Assembly (NCBI RefSeq): GCF_009745975.1
Contig: NZ_WHOL01000086.1
Span: 114,441 to 178,440, forward strand
Source of the DNA: Actinokineospora pegani
GTDB lineage: Bacteria; Actinomycetota; Actinomycetes; Mycobacteriales; Pseudonocardiaceae
Reading direction: 5' to 3'
Length of the DNA: 64,000 nucleotides
Shown piece after piece: positions 52,895-62,622 of the stretch; the stretch's first letter is position 1; every line of letters starts with the position of its first letter. Below the pieces are notes generated by a model. That model worked only from the letters and a program-made list of their open reading frames with translations, made no database searches and was not told the origin of the DNA. A program made the translations under genes and the position numbers.

Positions 52895-54094
52895 TCACAC
52901 GAGCGACCGCCGATCCCGCAACGCCAACCGCAGCAACGTGAGCGCGCTCCCGGACAACCTCGGCTCGAGCCGCCGAACGGCTTCGTCGGTGAAGGGGACA
53001 TCCCGCCCCACCGCGCCCTCGTCATTGACAGCCACCCGGTCCGCGAACAACACGTCGAACGTGTCCCCGTCGACCACCGCGACAGTGAGCTGGCCCGCGC
53101 CGAGCTCCAGCGGCTCCATCACGAGCCCGTAGTGGGAGACCCGGAACCGCCCACGTCGCTTGGCCGCCTCGAACCGCGTGAAGGGAGGCCGGGTGTAGTC
53201 GACCGGGTCGACGCCGTCGTGCTCCGGGTCGCCGAGGAACTCCTCGGAGAACTCCCGCATGATCGTGTTCCACAGCGACAGGTCCGCACGGGGGTCGGCG
53301 GTGGCGGGCTGGAACTCCCCCGCGGGCAGCACATGCGCCAACCCACCCCCGTCTGCCACCTTGGCGCTGTCGCGCTCGTGCAGCACGAAGGTGTGTTCCC
53401 CCCGCCTCCCCCGCCGGATGGTCAACGTCGAGATCCCCGGCGACATCAACAGGGCCGCCGGGTCGAACGGCATCCCGATCGACCGCCGCACCGGCAGCTC
53501 GTCCCACCCGGGCGCTTCCCGCCCACCCGCGGCCCACGCCGCCTTGAACTCGTGCGCCACCGCCTGCTTCACGTCGAACACCGAGAAGAACGCGGTCATC
53601 CCGAACCCGAACGAGGCACCCGGCCCCACCTCGGTCAACCGGTAGCTCGGTCGGTTCTCCATCAACCGCGGCCGCACCACGTCCCGCACCGCCCGGCTGT
53701 ACCCGCGGTAGGGCACCCCGAGATCGGTCAACGGGACGAGGTGCTCGACCTCCAACGCCCCCGGCTGCGCCGCCTCCACCCACCGCAATCGCACCTCGTC
53801 CAGCGGCACCGGCTCATCCCACAGCCACCCGGGCCCGGCGAGCACGTGCCCCCCAGGAGCCCTGACCTCCTCCGGGTACAACCACGCCGCCAACTCCGAC
53901 AACTCCCGCCCCCGAACCCCCTCGGGAGACCGCATCCGCAGCCACTCCTCCCGACTGCGCCGGATCGCCTCCCCCGACTCCCAGGTGGAGACCGTGGTCC
54001 GGTCGACCCCCAGCGCCGCGGCCAGGCTCTCCCGCGTGTGTCCCGCCGCCTTCCTGGCGGTGGCGAACCCAGTCCTGCGGTGTGCTCTTCCCAT
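52895..54094 (-). CDS. XRE-family regulator with large C-terminal Nudix-like region
   Basis: 399-residue protein. HTH at residues 5-60 (TGFATARKAAGHTRESLAAALGVDRTTVSTWESGEAI). The long C-terminal part includes MREFSEEFLGD, close to the Nudix-box REUxEExG but with one extra residue before Gly, and GAGQLTVAVVDGD. It resembles XRE proteins of streptomycetes with a transcription-factor-like ligand domain. ATG 54094 follows GGGAAGGATCG. Neighbour genes are not obvious targets. Confidence 0.8.
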   Translation of the reverse strand: MGRAHRRTGFATARKAAGHTRESLAAALGVDRTTVSTWESGEAIRRSREEWLRMRSPEGVRGRELSELAAWLYPEEVRAPGGHVLAGPGWLWDEPVPLDEVRLRWVEAAQPGALEVEHLVPLTDLGVPYRGYSRAVRDVVRPRLMENRPSYRLTEVGPGASFGFGMTAFFSVFDVKQAVAHEFKAAWAAGGREAPGWDELPVRRSIGMPFDPAALLMSPGISTLTIRRGRRGEHTFVLHERDSAKVADGGGLAHVLPAGEFQPATADPRADLSLWNTIMREFSEEFLGDPEHDGVDPVDYTRPPFTRFEAAKRRGRFRVSHYGLVMEPLELGAGQLTVAVVDGDTFDVLFADRVAVNDEGAVGRDVPFTDEAVRRLEPRLSGSALTLLRLALRDRRSLV

Positions 54095-54213
54095 CGATCC
54101 TTCCCTTGGTCGTGGCATTGCCTCGAACCTGACCGCTGGCAGCAGCCGCGCGGACCACTGCCACTGGGGCCGGAGGGTGGGAGCAAGAGGCCGGAGCGCT
54201 TAGCATCGGGGGC

Positions 54214-54399
54214 ATGGCGACCTTCGGCGAACTGATCCCCGGGCAGAAGCTGCGCAAGGTGACCGAGGAGGAGGGTGGCAGCGGGCAGTTGGCCGAGCCG
54301 CGCGGGCCGTTGGACCTGGATTCCGGTGTGGTGTTCCTGCCCGCCAAGCCCGCGGCCGAAACGGACAAAAGTGACGACCGTCAGAAGAATGCGGAATAA
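54214..54399 (+). CDS. Small acidic protein of unknown function
   Basis: 61-residue protein with strongly G/C-biased third positions in its first 50 codons (MATFGELIPGQKLRKVTEEEGG, then PRGPLDLDSGVVFLPAKP). No signal peptide. A TTAGCAT box 12 bases before ATG may serve as -10, so the leader is very short. The tail ETDKSDDRQKNAE lies in a lower-G+C stretch. No family recognised. Confidence 0.6.
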   Translation: MATFGELIPGQKLRKVTEEEGGSGQLAEPRGPLDLDSGVVFLPAKPAAETDKSDDRQKNAE

Positions 54400-54442
54400 T
54401 CCCCCGGCGGATTTCCGTCACACCGCTGAGCGCGTGCTTTTG

Positions 54443-55144
54443 TCAGATTTCGGCAGGACCGCCCACGGACTCTGACGGGACGCCGTAAACGCGGAGGGTG
54501 GCCTCCACGAAGACGTCCTCCAATTCGGGCAGGGCGGCCGCGCCCTTGGCGCGCAGACAGGCGCGGATGCTGTCGCCCATGCCGCCGATGAGCACGTGCA
54601 GGAGTTCGTCGGACACCTCGGCGACGGGGCTGCCCTGGGCCTTGGCCACGGCGTGGGTGGCGCGGAAGAGCAGGACGAACTGCTCGCGGCTGGCGATGAC
54701 CTGGTCGAGGGTCTCCGAGCCCGCGCGCAGCGTCTCGATGTGCACCGCCCAGCTCGCCTCCGGCGCCGAGGCCAGCACCTTGAGGTAGGCGCGCAGACCC
54801 GAGCGCAGCCGCACCCGCCAGTCCTGGCCGGAGACAGCGGACTCCGCGCTGCCCACCGCTTTGACGACATCGGCCACGCCGTAGTCGATCGCGGCCAGGA
54901 AGCAGTCCAGCTTGCCGGTGAAGTGCTCGTAGAAGGTGCGGCGGGACACGCTCGCCCGCTCCACGAGGTCCCCGATCGTCATCTCGGGGTAGCCCTTGTT
55001 CGCCGCCGTCCACAGCGCCGCGCGCAGCAGTCGGCCGCGTTGGGAGGCGCGGACCTGCTCCGGGTCTAGGCGGTGCCTGCCGCTGGGCAGGGGCCCCCCG
55101 TCGTCCGGCAGGTCGTCGAAGGTCGGCGTGGGTGCGGAGCTCAC
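54443..55144 (-). CDS. TetR-family regulator
   Basis: 233-residue regulator with an N-terminal ~35-residue extension, then HTH LLRAALWTAANKGYPEMTIGDLVERASVSRRTFYEHFTGK and a C-terminal dimerisation domain (LHVLIGGMGDSIRACLRAKG). GTG start. Divergent from the secreted DUF6801 gene with a 211-base intergenic region; it may or may not control it. Ligand unknown. Confidence 0.88.
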   Translation of the reverse strand: MSSAPTPTFDDLPDDGGPLPSGRHRLDPEQVRASQRGRLLRAALWTAANKGYPEMTIGDLVERASVSRRTFYEHFTGKLDCFLAAIDYGVADVVKAVGSAESAVSGQDWRVRLRSGLRAYLKVLASAPEASWAVHIETLRAGSETLDQVIASREQFVLLFRATHAVAKAQGSPVAEVSDELLHVLIGGMGDSIRACLRAKGAAALPELEDVFVEATLRVYGVPSESVGGPAEI

Positions 55145-55355
55145 CGCTCCAGCCTACCGCCACCCGGCTTGTCACGAGCCGAGCAAACGCGCGCCGAGCG
55201 GCGCCCAAAGGCTGGCCAGTTTATCTGTAAATCGACGTCCGGCTTGTCCGGAACTAGATAGGTATCGTAGCGTTCCTATCGTCCTTATCCCTTTCCCTGA
55301 CCTGCCAGATTCGCTTGTCATCATTGTTGGGCTCTCACAAGTCGGAGGACAACGA

Positions 55356-56618
55356 ATGTCCGGAATACGAGGACGGTCCCGCAGCGGGCTGCGCAAGGCT
55401 GTCGCGGCCGCCGCCGTCGCGGCGGGGGTGGCGGCGGGCACCTGGGCGATCATGCCCGCGGCCCAGGCCATCCCGGTTGACGAGGTGCCACCGATCGGCG
55501 CGGACTCGGGGCGGTTCGCACTCCCGATCAGCTGTGCGATCACCCTGCCCGAGTTCGGCGACATCAAGGTGCTGGACCTGCCCACCACCGTGGACATCCA
55601 GGGCGTGGCGCCCACCCAACTGCGCCCCGGCCAGCAGTTCTACCTGACCCAGGGCAAGGGCGGGATGATCTTCCCCGAGTTCCTGCCGACGCTGGCGGGC
55701 CTGGTGGGCATCGGCAAGGTCGACGCGAACCTGATCGAGATGAACATCGGCGCGAAGAACGCCAGCCCCTCGGTCATCAACATCTCCCCGGAAGGCGGCC
55801 TGCTGCTGCCCGACATCCCGCTCGAGATGGGCAAGAAGCTCGACGTGCGGGTGCCGCAGGACGGCGGCGTGTTCGACGACATCGGCCCGTACACCGCGCC
55901 GAGCGACGGCGTGGTCACCCTGCAGTTCGACAGCGCGCTGGTCGACATCACGCTCAAGGCCGACTGGGGCCTGCGGCTCAAGGTGAAGGCCGTCTGCCTG
56001 CCGGTGGCGGGCAACGCCCTGCTGTCGATGGCCGTCGGCGGCGAGCCCGGCGGCGAGCCGCTGGCCTTCCACGGCGTGCCGATGGACCACTACCAGCCGG
56101 TCGAGGCCAACAACCAGGTCGGCATCATCAACTCGCCCTACAAGTGCACCATCCTCGGCAGCCCGTTCGACGTGGGCATCGCGGTGGGCGCGAACACGCC
56201 GCTGTCGGTGAAGAAGGGCGGCCAGATCGTGTTCACCAACGCCTCCGGCGCGCTGGTGATCCCGAAGGCGACGGTGGACGAACTGATCGGCGCGGGCTTC
56301 GAGAGGATCAGCGGCACGGTCAACGCCCTCAACCTCAACGCCGAGGGCGGCTCGCCGAAGGTCAGCAACGTGCTGGGCAGCAGCTTCCCGATCCCCGAGA
56401 CCACGCTGGTCTCCGGCCAGGACATCACGATCCCGCTGCCCCCGGAGGGCACGCTGACGGCGGGCCCGTGGAGGCCGGACCCCGGCTCCTCGCACGTGAA
56501 GCTCTCGCTGGGCACCGCGGAGGCCGACCTGGTCTTCGACGGCGGCGCGCCGACCAAGGCGAGCTGCGCGACGCCCTCGCCGGAGGTCATCCTGCTCGAC
56601 GCCCCCGTGACCAACTAG
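55356..56618 (+). CDS. Secreted DUF6801 protein with two repeat domains
   Basis: 420-residue secreted protein. Signal peptide 1-38 (basic RSRSGLRK, hydrophobic core, cleavage after AAQA). Two similar beta-rich domains follow: about 50-230 (ISCAITLPEFGDIKVLDLPTTVDI) and about 250-400 (YKCTILGSPFDVGIAVGANTP), each starting with a Cys. No enzyme motif. RBS CGGAGGACAACGA. A+T-rich promoter region 55230-55340. Followed by a strong terminator, so monocistronic. Likely a surface or cell-wall protein of actinomycetes. Confidence 0.85.
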   Translation: MSGIRGRSRSGLRKAVAAAAVAAGVAAGTWAIMPAAQAIPVDEVPPIGADSGRFALPISCAITLPEFGDIKVLDLPTTVDIQGVAPTQLRPGQQFYLTQGKGGMIFPEFLPTLAGLVGIGKVDANLIEMNIGAKNASPSVINISPEGGLLLPDIPLEMGKKLDVRVPQDGGVFDDIGPYTAPSDGVVTLQFDSALVDITLKADWGLRLKVKAVCLPVAGNALLSMAVGGEPGGEPLAFHGVPMDHYQPVEANNQVGIINSPYKCTILGSPFDVGIAVGANTPLSVKKGGQIVFTNASGALVIPKATVDELIGAGFERISGTVNALNLNAEGGSPKVSNVLGSSFPIPETTLVSGQDITIPLPPEGTLTAGPWRPDPGSSHVKLSLGTAEADLVFDGGAPTKASCATPSPEVILLDAPVTN

Positions 56619-56645
56619 GTCCGCACCGCTCAACGGAACGGGAAT

Positions 56646-56685
56646 GACGAACCCGCCGGTCGCCATGGGCGCCGGCGGGTTCGTC
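56646..56685 (+). terminator. Hairpin terminator of the DUF6801 gene
   Basis: Perfect 14-bp stem, GACGAACCCGCCGG at 56646-56659 and its complement at 56672-56685, with a 12-base loop 28 bases after the stop. Confidence 0.75.
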
Positions 56686-56758
56686 CCCCCACCCGAGCAA
56701 CGCCCTCGCCGCGGCCAAAGCACTCAAGGCCGCGGTGTTCCTGGCGGGCGCGAAGAGA

Positions 56759-57046
56759 TCAGGCGTCGGTGATGGCCCCGGCCTCCTGCAACGCGGTCGC
56801 GCAGGCCATCAGGACGATCGACGGTTCCACATCCTCGCGGAACAGCGTGATCATGCACTCCTCCAGGTTCGCTTGCGCGCCCACGGAACATGCCTCTTCC
56901 GCTTCGGCGCCGGTGACGAGGTTGCCTTCGAGGTAGGCGAGACATGCCTGCTCGTCGGCGTGCGCGGGGGTGGCGGCCACGACCGGAAGCGCGGTGGCGG
57001 ACAACGCGAGGGCGGCGGTGACAGCCAATCGGCGGAGAGAGACCAC
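56759..57046 (-). CDS. Small secreted four-Cys protein
   Basis: 95-residue protein. Signal peptide LRRLAVTAALALSATALPVVAATPAHA, mature part ~63 residues, helical, with four Cys (QACLAY, EEACSV, LEECMI, LMACAT) that could form two disulfides. GTG start. No family recognised with certainty. It follows pirin on the same strand at a distance of 176 bases, with a perfect hairpin between. Confidence 0.75.
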   Translation of the reverse strand: MVSLRRLAVTAALALSATALPVVAATPAHADEQACLAYLEGNLVTGAEAEEACSVGAQANLEECMITLFREDVEPSIVLMACATALQEAGAITDA

Positions 57047-57083
57047 AGCGAGGCTCTTTTCATGATCGAGGATGGAAGCGAGT

Positions 57084-57108
57084 CATCGGCCGAGTTCCTC
57101 GGCCGATG
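57084..57108. terminator. Perfect 11-bp hairpin with triloop
   Basis: CATCGGCCGAG at 57084-57094 and CTCGGCCGATG at 57098-57108 with a three-base loop. On the minus strand it is 115 bases after the pirin stop and 38 bases before the small secreted protein, so it is either the pirin terminator or a 5' leader structure. Confidence 0.5.
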
Positions 57109-57222
57109 GCGCAGTACACATCGGACCGAGTACTTTCACCCACCAGAGTGGACTCAACCACCCTCCACTCAGGACCACACCGCCGCGTGGAAGACCCGGC
57201 CCCACCACTGCCCACCCAAGCC

Positions 57223-57981
57223 CTAGAACAACTCCAACTCGGCGTGCATCTCCCACACCAGGATCTCCGCGCCCTCCGGACCCGCGGTCACCCGCTGCCC
57301 CCCGGTCGCGGAGAGCCGGGCGGCGTCGCCGGTCCCGAGCACACCGGAGCCCTCCAGTTCGACCGACCCCACCGGCACGAACACGTGGACGAACGGCGCC
57401 TCCGGCAGCGTGACCACCCCGCCGGGACGGACGCGGGCCGCGTGCAGGGCAGCGTGCTCCTGCCCGATCCGGATAGCCGCGGCGCCCTCGTGCTTGGCCA
57501 TGCCGGAGGCAACCGGGACCAAGCCGCCGGAGAGCAGTTCGCCGTCGATCTCCACCTGCTCGTACCCCGGCTTGGCCCCAGCCTGGTCCGGCACCACCCA
57601 CATCTGGACGAAGTGGACAGGCTCGGCGTGCTCGGGGCCGCCGGAGACGCGCCAGGAGTCGTTCTTCTCCGAGTGGAGGATGCCCCGGCCTGCGCTCATC
57701 CGCTGGGCCAGGCCGGGGTAGATGATCCCGTTGTGCCCCTCGGAGTCCTGATGCACCAGCGCTCCTCGCAGGACCCAGGTGACGATCTCCATGTCGCGGT
57801 GGGGGTGTGTCTCGAAACCCGCGCCGGGGGTGACGATGTCGTCGTTGTTGACCAGCAGCAGGCCGTGGTGGGTGTTCGCCGCGTCCTGGTGGCGGCCGAA
57901 CGAGAAGGAGTGCTTGGAGTCCAGCCAGGAGATGTCGGTCTTGAACCGGTCGTCCGCGCGCCGCACGTCCACGCCAGCCAT
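57223..57981 (-). CDS. Pirin-family protein
   Basis: 252-residue bicupin. Metal ligands of the N-terminal cupin are in GFETHPHRDMEIVTWV and the later SEGHN / LHSEKN region; GRGILHSE is conserved in pirins. Some bacterial pirins oxidise quercetin, others act as regulators, so the function is open. ATG follows TTGGAGGACCC. The upstream region 57990-58040 is A+T-rich and holds the promoter. Confidence 0.92.
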   Translation of the reverse strand: MAGVDVRRADDRFKTDISWLDSKHSFSFGRHQDAANTHHGLLLVNNDDIVTPGAGFETHPHRDMEIVTWVLRGALVHQDSEGHNGIIYPGLAQRMSAGRGILHSEKNDSWRVSGGPEHAEPVHFVQMWVVPDQAGAKPGYEQVEIDGELLSGGLVPVASGMAKHEGAAAIRIGQEHAALHAARVRPGGVVTLPEAPFVHVFVPVGSVELEGSGVLGTGDAARLSATGGQRVTAGPEGAEILVWEMHAELELF

Positions 57982-58004
57982 GGGTCCTCCAAGTAATTGA
58001 GAGC

Positions 58005-58321
58005 TTGACTAGATCGTGCGCCAAGCTGATTGCTTTGTTAACTACTGGTGCCGCCCGGTCTGAAGACGCGCAGGCCAGGTGCGCGGAGACCGCGGGTGGG
58101 CAGACGCGGTCGAAGGCCCGGGTGGCGAGCTTGGCGCTGCCCCGGGCGCGGACGTTGACGTCGATCTTGCCGCGACCCGCGAGCGGAGCGCTGAGGCGGT
58201 CCACCTGCCCTCCCCCGCGCGGTGTCGCCCGCGGGCCGGGTCGCGCAGACTTGGCATCACGTGCGGGATCACGCAGTATTCAGCGGGTCCACGCGCAGCG
58301 TCACGCGATCGGGGAGGCCGG
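58005..58321. other. Intergenic region between pirin and ROK kinase
   Basis: About 340 bases between divergent genes. The part next to pirin (58005-58045) is A+T-rich and promoter-like. Reading frames exist on both strands but show no domain, no ribosome site and no family; I see no supported gene. Confidence 0.5.
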
Positions 58322-59233
58322 ATGGACGAGCCAACGGTGGTGGCCGTCGACGTCGGCGGCACGTCGGTGAAGGCGGCGCTCGTCGGCGCGGACCTGGAGC
58401 CGCTGCGGGCCGAGCGCCGTCCCAGCACCCGCGAGGGCGGGGCCGTCGCGGTGGGGCCGATCGCCGAGCTGATCCGGGAGCTGGCCGACGGCCAGGACAC
58501 GGCCGGGGTCGGTGTGGTGGTCCCGGGCATCGTCGACGACACCGCCGGGGTGGTCCGCGACGCGGTCAACCTGGGTTGGCGCGAGCTGCCGCTGCGCGAG
58601 CGGCTGGCCGCGGCGACCGGCCTGCCGGTGCGGATCGGGCACGACGTGCGCGCGGGCGGCCTCGCCGAGTTCACCGTGGGCGCCGCGGCGGGCCTGGACA
58701 ACGCCCTGTTCCTGGCCATCGGCACCGGCATCGCCGCCGCGGCCATGGTCGACGGGCGGATGCTCGCCGCGGGTGGCTACGCCGGGGAGGTCGGGCACGT
58801 CGTGGTCGACCCCGGCGGCGAGGTCTGCGGCTGCGGCGCCACCGGCTGCCTGGAGACCTTGGCCGCCGCCCCCGCCCTGGTCCGCCGCTACACCTCGCTG
58901 ACCGGCGTCACCCGCACGGCCGCCGACATCGCCGCCCGGCTGTCCGGGGACCCGGCCGCCGCCCGGGTGTGGTCCGACCTGACCGAGGCCCTGGCGATCG
59001 CCCTGCACACCGCCACCAGCCTGTTCGGCCCCGAGCGGATCGTGCTGGGCGGCGGGCTCTCCGAGGCCGGGGACGCGCTCGTCGGCCCGGTCGCCGAGGC
59101 GCTGCGCGGCAGGCTCACCTTCCACCGCGGGCCCGAGGTCGTCCGCGCGCGCCTGGGCCAGGACGCGGGTCGCGTCGGCGCGGCGCTGCTGGCCTGGGCG
59201 GCCACCGGGGAGCGGGGTGTGGGCCAGGGCTGA
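58322..59233 (+). CDS. ROK-family sugar kinase (glucokinase-like)
   Basis: 303-residue cytosolic kinase. Phosphate-binding DVGGTSVKAALV at the N terminus, GIVDDTAGVV, catalytic Asp in RIGHDVRAGGLAE, GTGIAA, and the ROK zinc site GHVVVDPGGEVCGCGATGCLE with CxCGxxGCxE. The C-terminal FGPERIVLGGGLSEAGD closes the fold. It phosphorylates glucose or a related hexose with ATP. It lacks an HTH, so it is an enzyme, not a ROK repressor. Stands alone. Confidence 0.92.
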   Translation: MDEPTVVAVDVGGTSVKAALVGADLEPLRAERRPSTREGGAVAVGPIAELIRELADGQDTAGVGVVVPGIVDDTAGVVRDAVNLGWRELPLRERLAAATGLPVRIGHDVRAGGLAEFTVGAAAGLDNALFLAIGTGIAAAAMVDGRMLAAGGYAGEVGHVVVDPGGEVCGCGATGCLETLAAAPALVRRYTSLTGVTRTAADIAARLSGDPAAARVWSDLTEALAIALHTATSLFGPERIVLGGGLSEAGDALVGPVAEALRGRLTFHRGPEVVRARLGQDAGRVGAALLAWAATGERGVGQG

Positions 59234-59898
59234 CACGGAACCCGGGAGCCGCGGCACTTGCGAGCACATTGGCCCCGGCTGGCGCGACGTTGTCGTGACC
59301 CGCTCCCAGGGACGTGTTCGGCGGCGCCCCCGGACTCACTCACTGGTTGAGCGGGCCAGGCCGACGCCTCGCCCTGGCGGTACTGGACGGCCCGGGACGG
59401 GCTGCACGCGGCGGCCGTGGCCTCCTTGCGGGCGGCGAGGGGCCGATCGGTGCGGGGCCCTCCGGGAGGCAGGTGGGGCCGAGGACACTGGTCCCGCGTT
59501 CGGCCTCGTGCCCCTTGTGGGCCGAGCCCGCGAACGTGGCGACTATGTCGTCGACAACCTCGCACGGGTCGCTGGGCACGGTGGTCGGGCGCTGCGGGGT
59601 GGGCTCCCACACGGCGCCGCCCGCGAGGGGCACGCGCGCGGTGGCGTTGCGGCGGGCGACATCGCCCGCCAGTGCGCAGCCCCGGGCGCGGTCGAGCGTC
59701 CGCTCGGTCTCGGTCCGGACGAGCACCACGCAGGTGCCCAGGGAGCGGGTGTCGACCTCGACCAAACTGGAGCCGGGGTCCTGCGGCGCGGTTGAGAACG
59801 AGTCGTACCGCTCGTCGGGGCCTGACCGAGCCACTTCTGATGCGAGGCCAGGCCTTCCCGAGCCCACCTCGCCTGGATTAGGAGTCCATAGTGGTCAC
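59234..59898. other. Gene-poor, possibly decayed region
   Basis: 665 bases between the ROK kinase and the end of cofGH. No frame shows a recognisable domain; the best is the minus-strand frame listed separately. Its C-terminal part loses coding character near 59450 and a different frame (ARKEATAAACSPSRAVQYRQG) looks as good there, which fits a frameshifted remnant. Confidence 0.4.
59340..59867 (-). CDS. Doubtful hypothetical protein, possibly a gene remnant
   Basis: 175-residue frame. The first ~120 residues have protein-like composition (LGTCVVLVRTETERTLDRARGCALAGDVARR, DPCEVVDDIVATFAGSA) and Cys residues spaced as in some actinobacterial exported proteins. There is no signal peptide, and the last ~50 residues are Pro/Arg-rich noise. 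No family recognised; low confidence. Confidence 0.3.
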   Translation of the reverse strand: MGSGRPGLASEVARSGPDERYDSFSTAPQDPGSSLVEVDTRSLGTCVVLVRTETERTLDRARGCALAGDVARRNATARVPLAGGAVWEPTPQRPTTVPSDPCEVVDDIVATFAGSAHKGHEAERGTSVLGPTCLPEGPAPIGPSPPARRPRPPRAARPGPSSTARARRRPGPLNQ

Positions 59899-62481
59899 TC
59901 AGACCAGGGGCAGGGTGTTGGGCCGCCAGACCCCGTCGTGGGCCAGGGCGGCGGCGCGGCGCTCGTCGGGGACCCGCCCGTAGGTCGTGGTGCGCTGACG
60001 GGCGGGGCGGCCCGCCTTGGCGGCGAGGGCCTCCAGGTCGGCGATGGTCTTGTAGCTGCCGTTGTCGCTGCCCGCCATGCGGCTGATGGTCTCCTCCATC
60101 AGGGTGCCGCCGAGGTCGTTGACACCGCCGTTGAGCACGTCGACCACGCCCTCGTCGCCGAGCTTGACCCAGCTCGTCTGGATGTTGGGGATCTTGCCGT
60201 GCAGCAGGATCCGGGCCAGGGCGTGCACCGCGCGGTTCTCCAGGTGCGTGGGGCCGGGACGGGCGATGCCCGCCAGGTACAGGGGCGCGTTGGTGTGCAC
60301 GAACGGCAGCAGCACGAACTCGGAGAAGCCACCGGTCCGGTCCTGTAGGCGGCCGAGCAGCTTGAGGTGGGCGACCCAGTGCGCCGGGGTGTCGACGTGG
60401 CCGTACATCATCGTCGAGGTGGTGGGGATGCCCAGCTCGTGCGCGGTGGTGACGACCTCGATCCACGCCGAGGTGGGCAGCTTGCCCTTGGTGAGCACCC
60501 AGCGCACGTCGTCGTCGAGGATCTCGGCCGCGGTCCCGGGCAGCGAGTCCACACCGGCCTCGCGGGCCCCGGTGAGCCAGTCGCGGATGGACAGGTTGGT
60601 GCGGCCCGCCCCGTTGACGACCTCCATCGGGGAGAACGCGTGCACGTGCAGGCCGGGGGCGCGCTGCTTGACCTCGGCGGCGATGTCGAAGTACGCCGTG
60701 CCGGGCAGGTCCGGGTGGATGCCGCCCTGCATGCAGACCTCGGTCGCGCCCACCGACCACGCCTGGTCGGCGCGCTGGCCGACCTGGTCCAGCGACAGCG
60801 TGTAGGCGTCGGCGTCGGTGCGGCGCTGGGCGAACGCGCAGAACCGGCAGCCGGTGTAGCAGACGTTGGTGAAGTTGATGTTGCGGGTCACCACGTAGGT
60901 CACCTCGTCGCCGACCGCGTCGCGGCGCAGCCCGTCGGCCAGGGCCGCCAGCGCCTCGATCTCCGCGCCGGGTCCTGCCGAGAGCAGGGTGAGCGCGTCG
61001 GGGTCCGACAGCCCGGCCGGGTCGGACTCGGCGTGGCGCAGCGCGGCCAGGAACTCGGGGCGGGCCGCTCCCCCGGCCCCGACCGCCGACGCGCCCGCGG
61101 CGACCTTGCCGCGCAGCTCGTCCCAGTCGCCGTAGACGGAGTCGAAGTCGTCGCGGCGGTCGGCGGTGCGGCCCTCGGTGTCGATGGCGGTGTTCAGGTC
61201 GGTGCGCCCGGCGGCGGTGAGCGCGACCTCCGGCTCCTGCCACGGGCGGCCGACCAGCGGCGCGGACTCCACGGCCAGACCGGTCGCCGGGTCGGCGAGC
61301 GCCTCGACGTGCGGGCGCAGCCTCGGGTCCAGCCACGGCTCGCCCTTGGTCACGTACTCCGGGTAGATGGTCAGCCGCTCGGCCAGCCGGAAACCGGCGT
61401 CGGCGGTGCGCGCGGCCAGCTCCTCGATGTGCGGCCAGGGCCGCTCGGGGTTGACGTGGTCGGGTGTCAGCGGCGACACGCCGCCCCAGTCGTCGACGCC
61501 CGCGCGCACCAGCAGCCCGAACTCGCCGCCGATCAGGTTCGGCGGGGCCTGGATGCGGACCCTGGGCCCCAGCACGACCCTGGCGACGGCGACGGTGGCG
61601 GCCAGCTCCTCGGCCTCGGCGTCGGGCATCCCGCGCATCGCGGTGTCCGGCTTCGCCCGGAAGTTCTGGACGATGACCTCCTGCACGCCGCCGTACTGGC
61701 GGGCGACCCGCCGGATGGCGAACAGCGACTCCACCCGGTCGGCCAGTGTCTCGCCGATGCCGATGAGGACGCCGGTGGTGAACGGGACGGCGCTGCGCCC
61801 GGCGTCCTCGAGCACCCGCAGCCGCACCGCCGGCTCCTTGTCCGGGGAGCCGTGGTGCGGGCCGCCCGGCTTGGCCCACAGGTCGGTCGAGGTGGTCTCC
61901 AGCATCATGCCCATCGAGGGGGCCACCGGCTTGAGCCGCTGCAGGTCCGACCAGGACAGCACGCCGGGGTTGAGGTGCGGCAGCAGGCCGGTCTCCTCCA
62001 GCACCCGGATCGCCATGGCGCGCACGTAGGACAGGGTGTCGGGGTACCCGGCGGCCTCGAGCCACTCGCGGGCGGCCGACCAGCGGTCCTCCGGACGGTC
62101 GCCCAGGGTGAACAGGGCCTCCTTGCAGCCCATCGCCGCGCCCTGGCGGGCGATCTCGAGCACCTCGTCCGGGCTGAGGAAGGGGGCGGGCAGCCGGTGC
62201 GGCACGGTGGCGAACGTGCAGTAGTGGCAGCGGTCGCGGCACAGCCGGGTCAGCGGGATGAAGACCTTGCGCGAGTAGGTGATGACGCCCGTGCGGCCCA
62301 CCGCCTCGAGACCGGCGTCGCGCACCCGGGAGGCGGTGGTGAACAGGTCGTCGAGGTGTTCGCCCCTGGCGTGCAGCAGCACCTCGGCCTCGGTGCGGTC
62401 GAGGGCGACCCCGTCGCGGGCCCGGCGCAGGGCTCGGCGGAGCGCGGAGTCGGTCGGCACCAAGGCGCGGGCGTCGCTCAT
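59899..62481 (-). CDS. fbiC: Bifunctional FO synthase CofGH (FbiC)
   Basis: 860-residue double radical-SAM enzyme that makes FO, the deazaflavin chromophore of coenzyme F420, from tyrosine and 5-amino-6-ribitylaminouracil. The N-terminal half is CofG with CRDRCHYC near residue 78; the C-terminal half is CofH with CYTGCRFC near residue 537. Both are CxxxCxxC iron-sulfur sites, and length matches actinobacterial FbiC. The other F420 genes are not in the window. It stands alone on the minus strand. Confidence 0.97.
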   Translation of the reverse strand: MSDARALVPTDSALRRALRRARDGVALDRTEAEVLLHARGEHLDDLFTTASRVRDAGLEAVGRTGVITYSRKVFIPLTRLCRDRCHYCTFATVPHRLPAPFLSPDEVLEIARQGAAMGCKEALFTLGDRPEDRWSAAREWLEAAGYPDTLSYVRAMAIRVLEETGLLPHLNPGVLSWSDLQRLKPVAPSMGMMLETTSTDLWAKPGGPHHGSPDKEPAVRLRVLEDAGRSAVPFTTGVLIGIGETLADRVESLFAIRRVARQYGGVQEVIVQNFRAKPDTAMRGMPDAEAEELAATVAVARVVLGPRVRIQAPPNLIGGEFGLLVRAGVDDWGGVSPLTPDHVNPERPWPHIEELAARTADAGFRLAERLTIYPEYVTKGEPWLDPRLRPHVEALADPATGLAVESAPLVGRPWQEPEVALTAAGRTDLNTAIDTEGRTADRRDDFDSVYGDWDELRGKVAAGASAVGAGGAARPEFLAALRHAESDPAGLSDPDALTLLSAGPGAEIEALAALADGLRRDAVGDEVTYVVTRNINFTNVCYTGCRFCAFAQRRTDADAYTLSLDQVGQRADQAWSVGATEVCMQGGIHPDLPGTAYFDIAAEVKQRAPGLHVHAFSPMEVVNGAGRTNLSIRDWLTGAREAGVDSLPGTAAEILDDDVRWVLTKGKLPTSAWIEVVTTAHELGIPTTSTMMYGHVDTPAHWVAHLKLLGRLQDRTGGFSEFVLLPFVHTNAPLYLAGIARPGPTHLENRAVHALARILLHGKIPNIQTSWVKLGDEGVVDVLNGGVNDLGGTLMEETISRMAGSDNGSYKTIADLEALAAKAGRPARQRTTTYGRVPDERRAAALAHDGVWRPNTLPLV

Positions 62482-62576
62482 GCCCCCAGGCTAGTCACGC
62501 AGGCGGGAGCCGCCAGGGAGCGCGGGCGGTGATCTGGCACATGACCACCGGGGACAGCCGCCGGGTCGGGTGACAG

Positions 62577-62608
62577 CAGCGCCCCGACCGGGGGCGGTCG
62601 GGGCGCTG
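62577..62608 (-). terminator. Hairpin terminator of the DoxX gene
   Basis: Perfect 14-bp stem (CAGCGCCCCGACCG at 62577-62590 and its complement at 62595-62608) with a GGGG loop, 14 bases after the stop of the DoxX gene. It separates that gene from cofGH. Confidence 0.75.
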
Positions 62609-62622
62609 CCGTCATGGCTTCT

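Noticed and set aside
57083-58204. A longer minus-strand frame over pirin and its upstream region
   Set aside because: Pirin itself is in another frame with a good ribosome site; the extension has no domain.
60367-62532. A 721-codon open frame antisense to cofGH
   Set aside because: Same antisense artefact; both radical-SAM motifs are clear on the minus strand.
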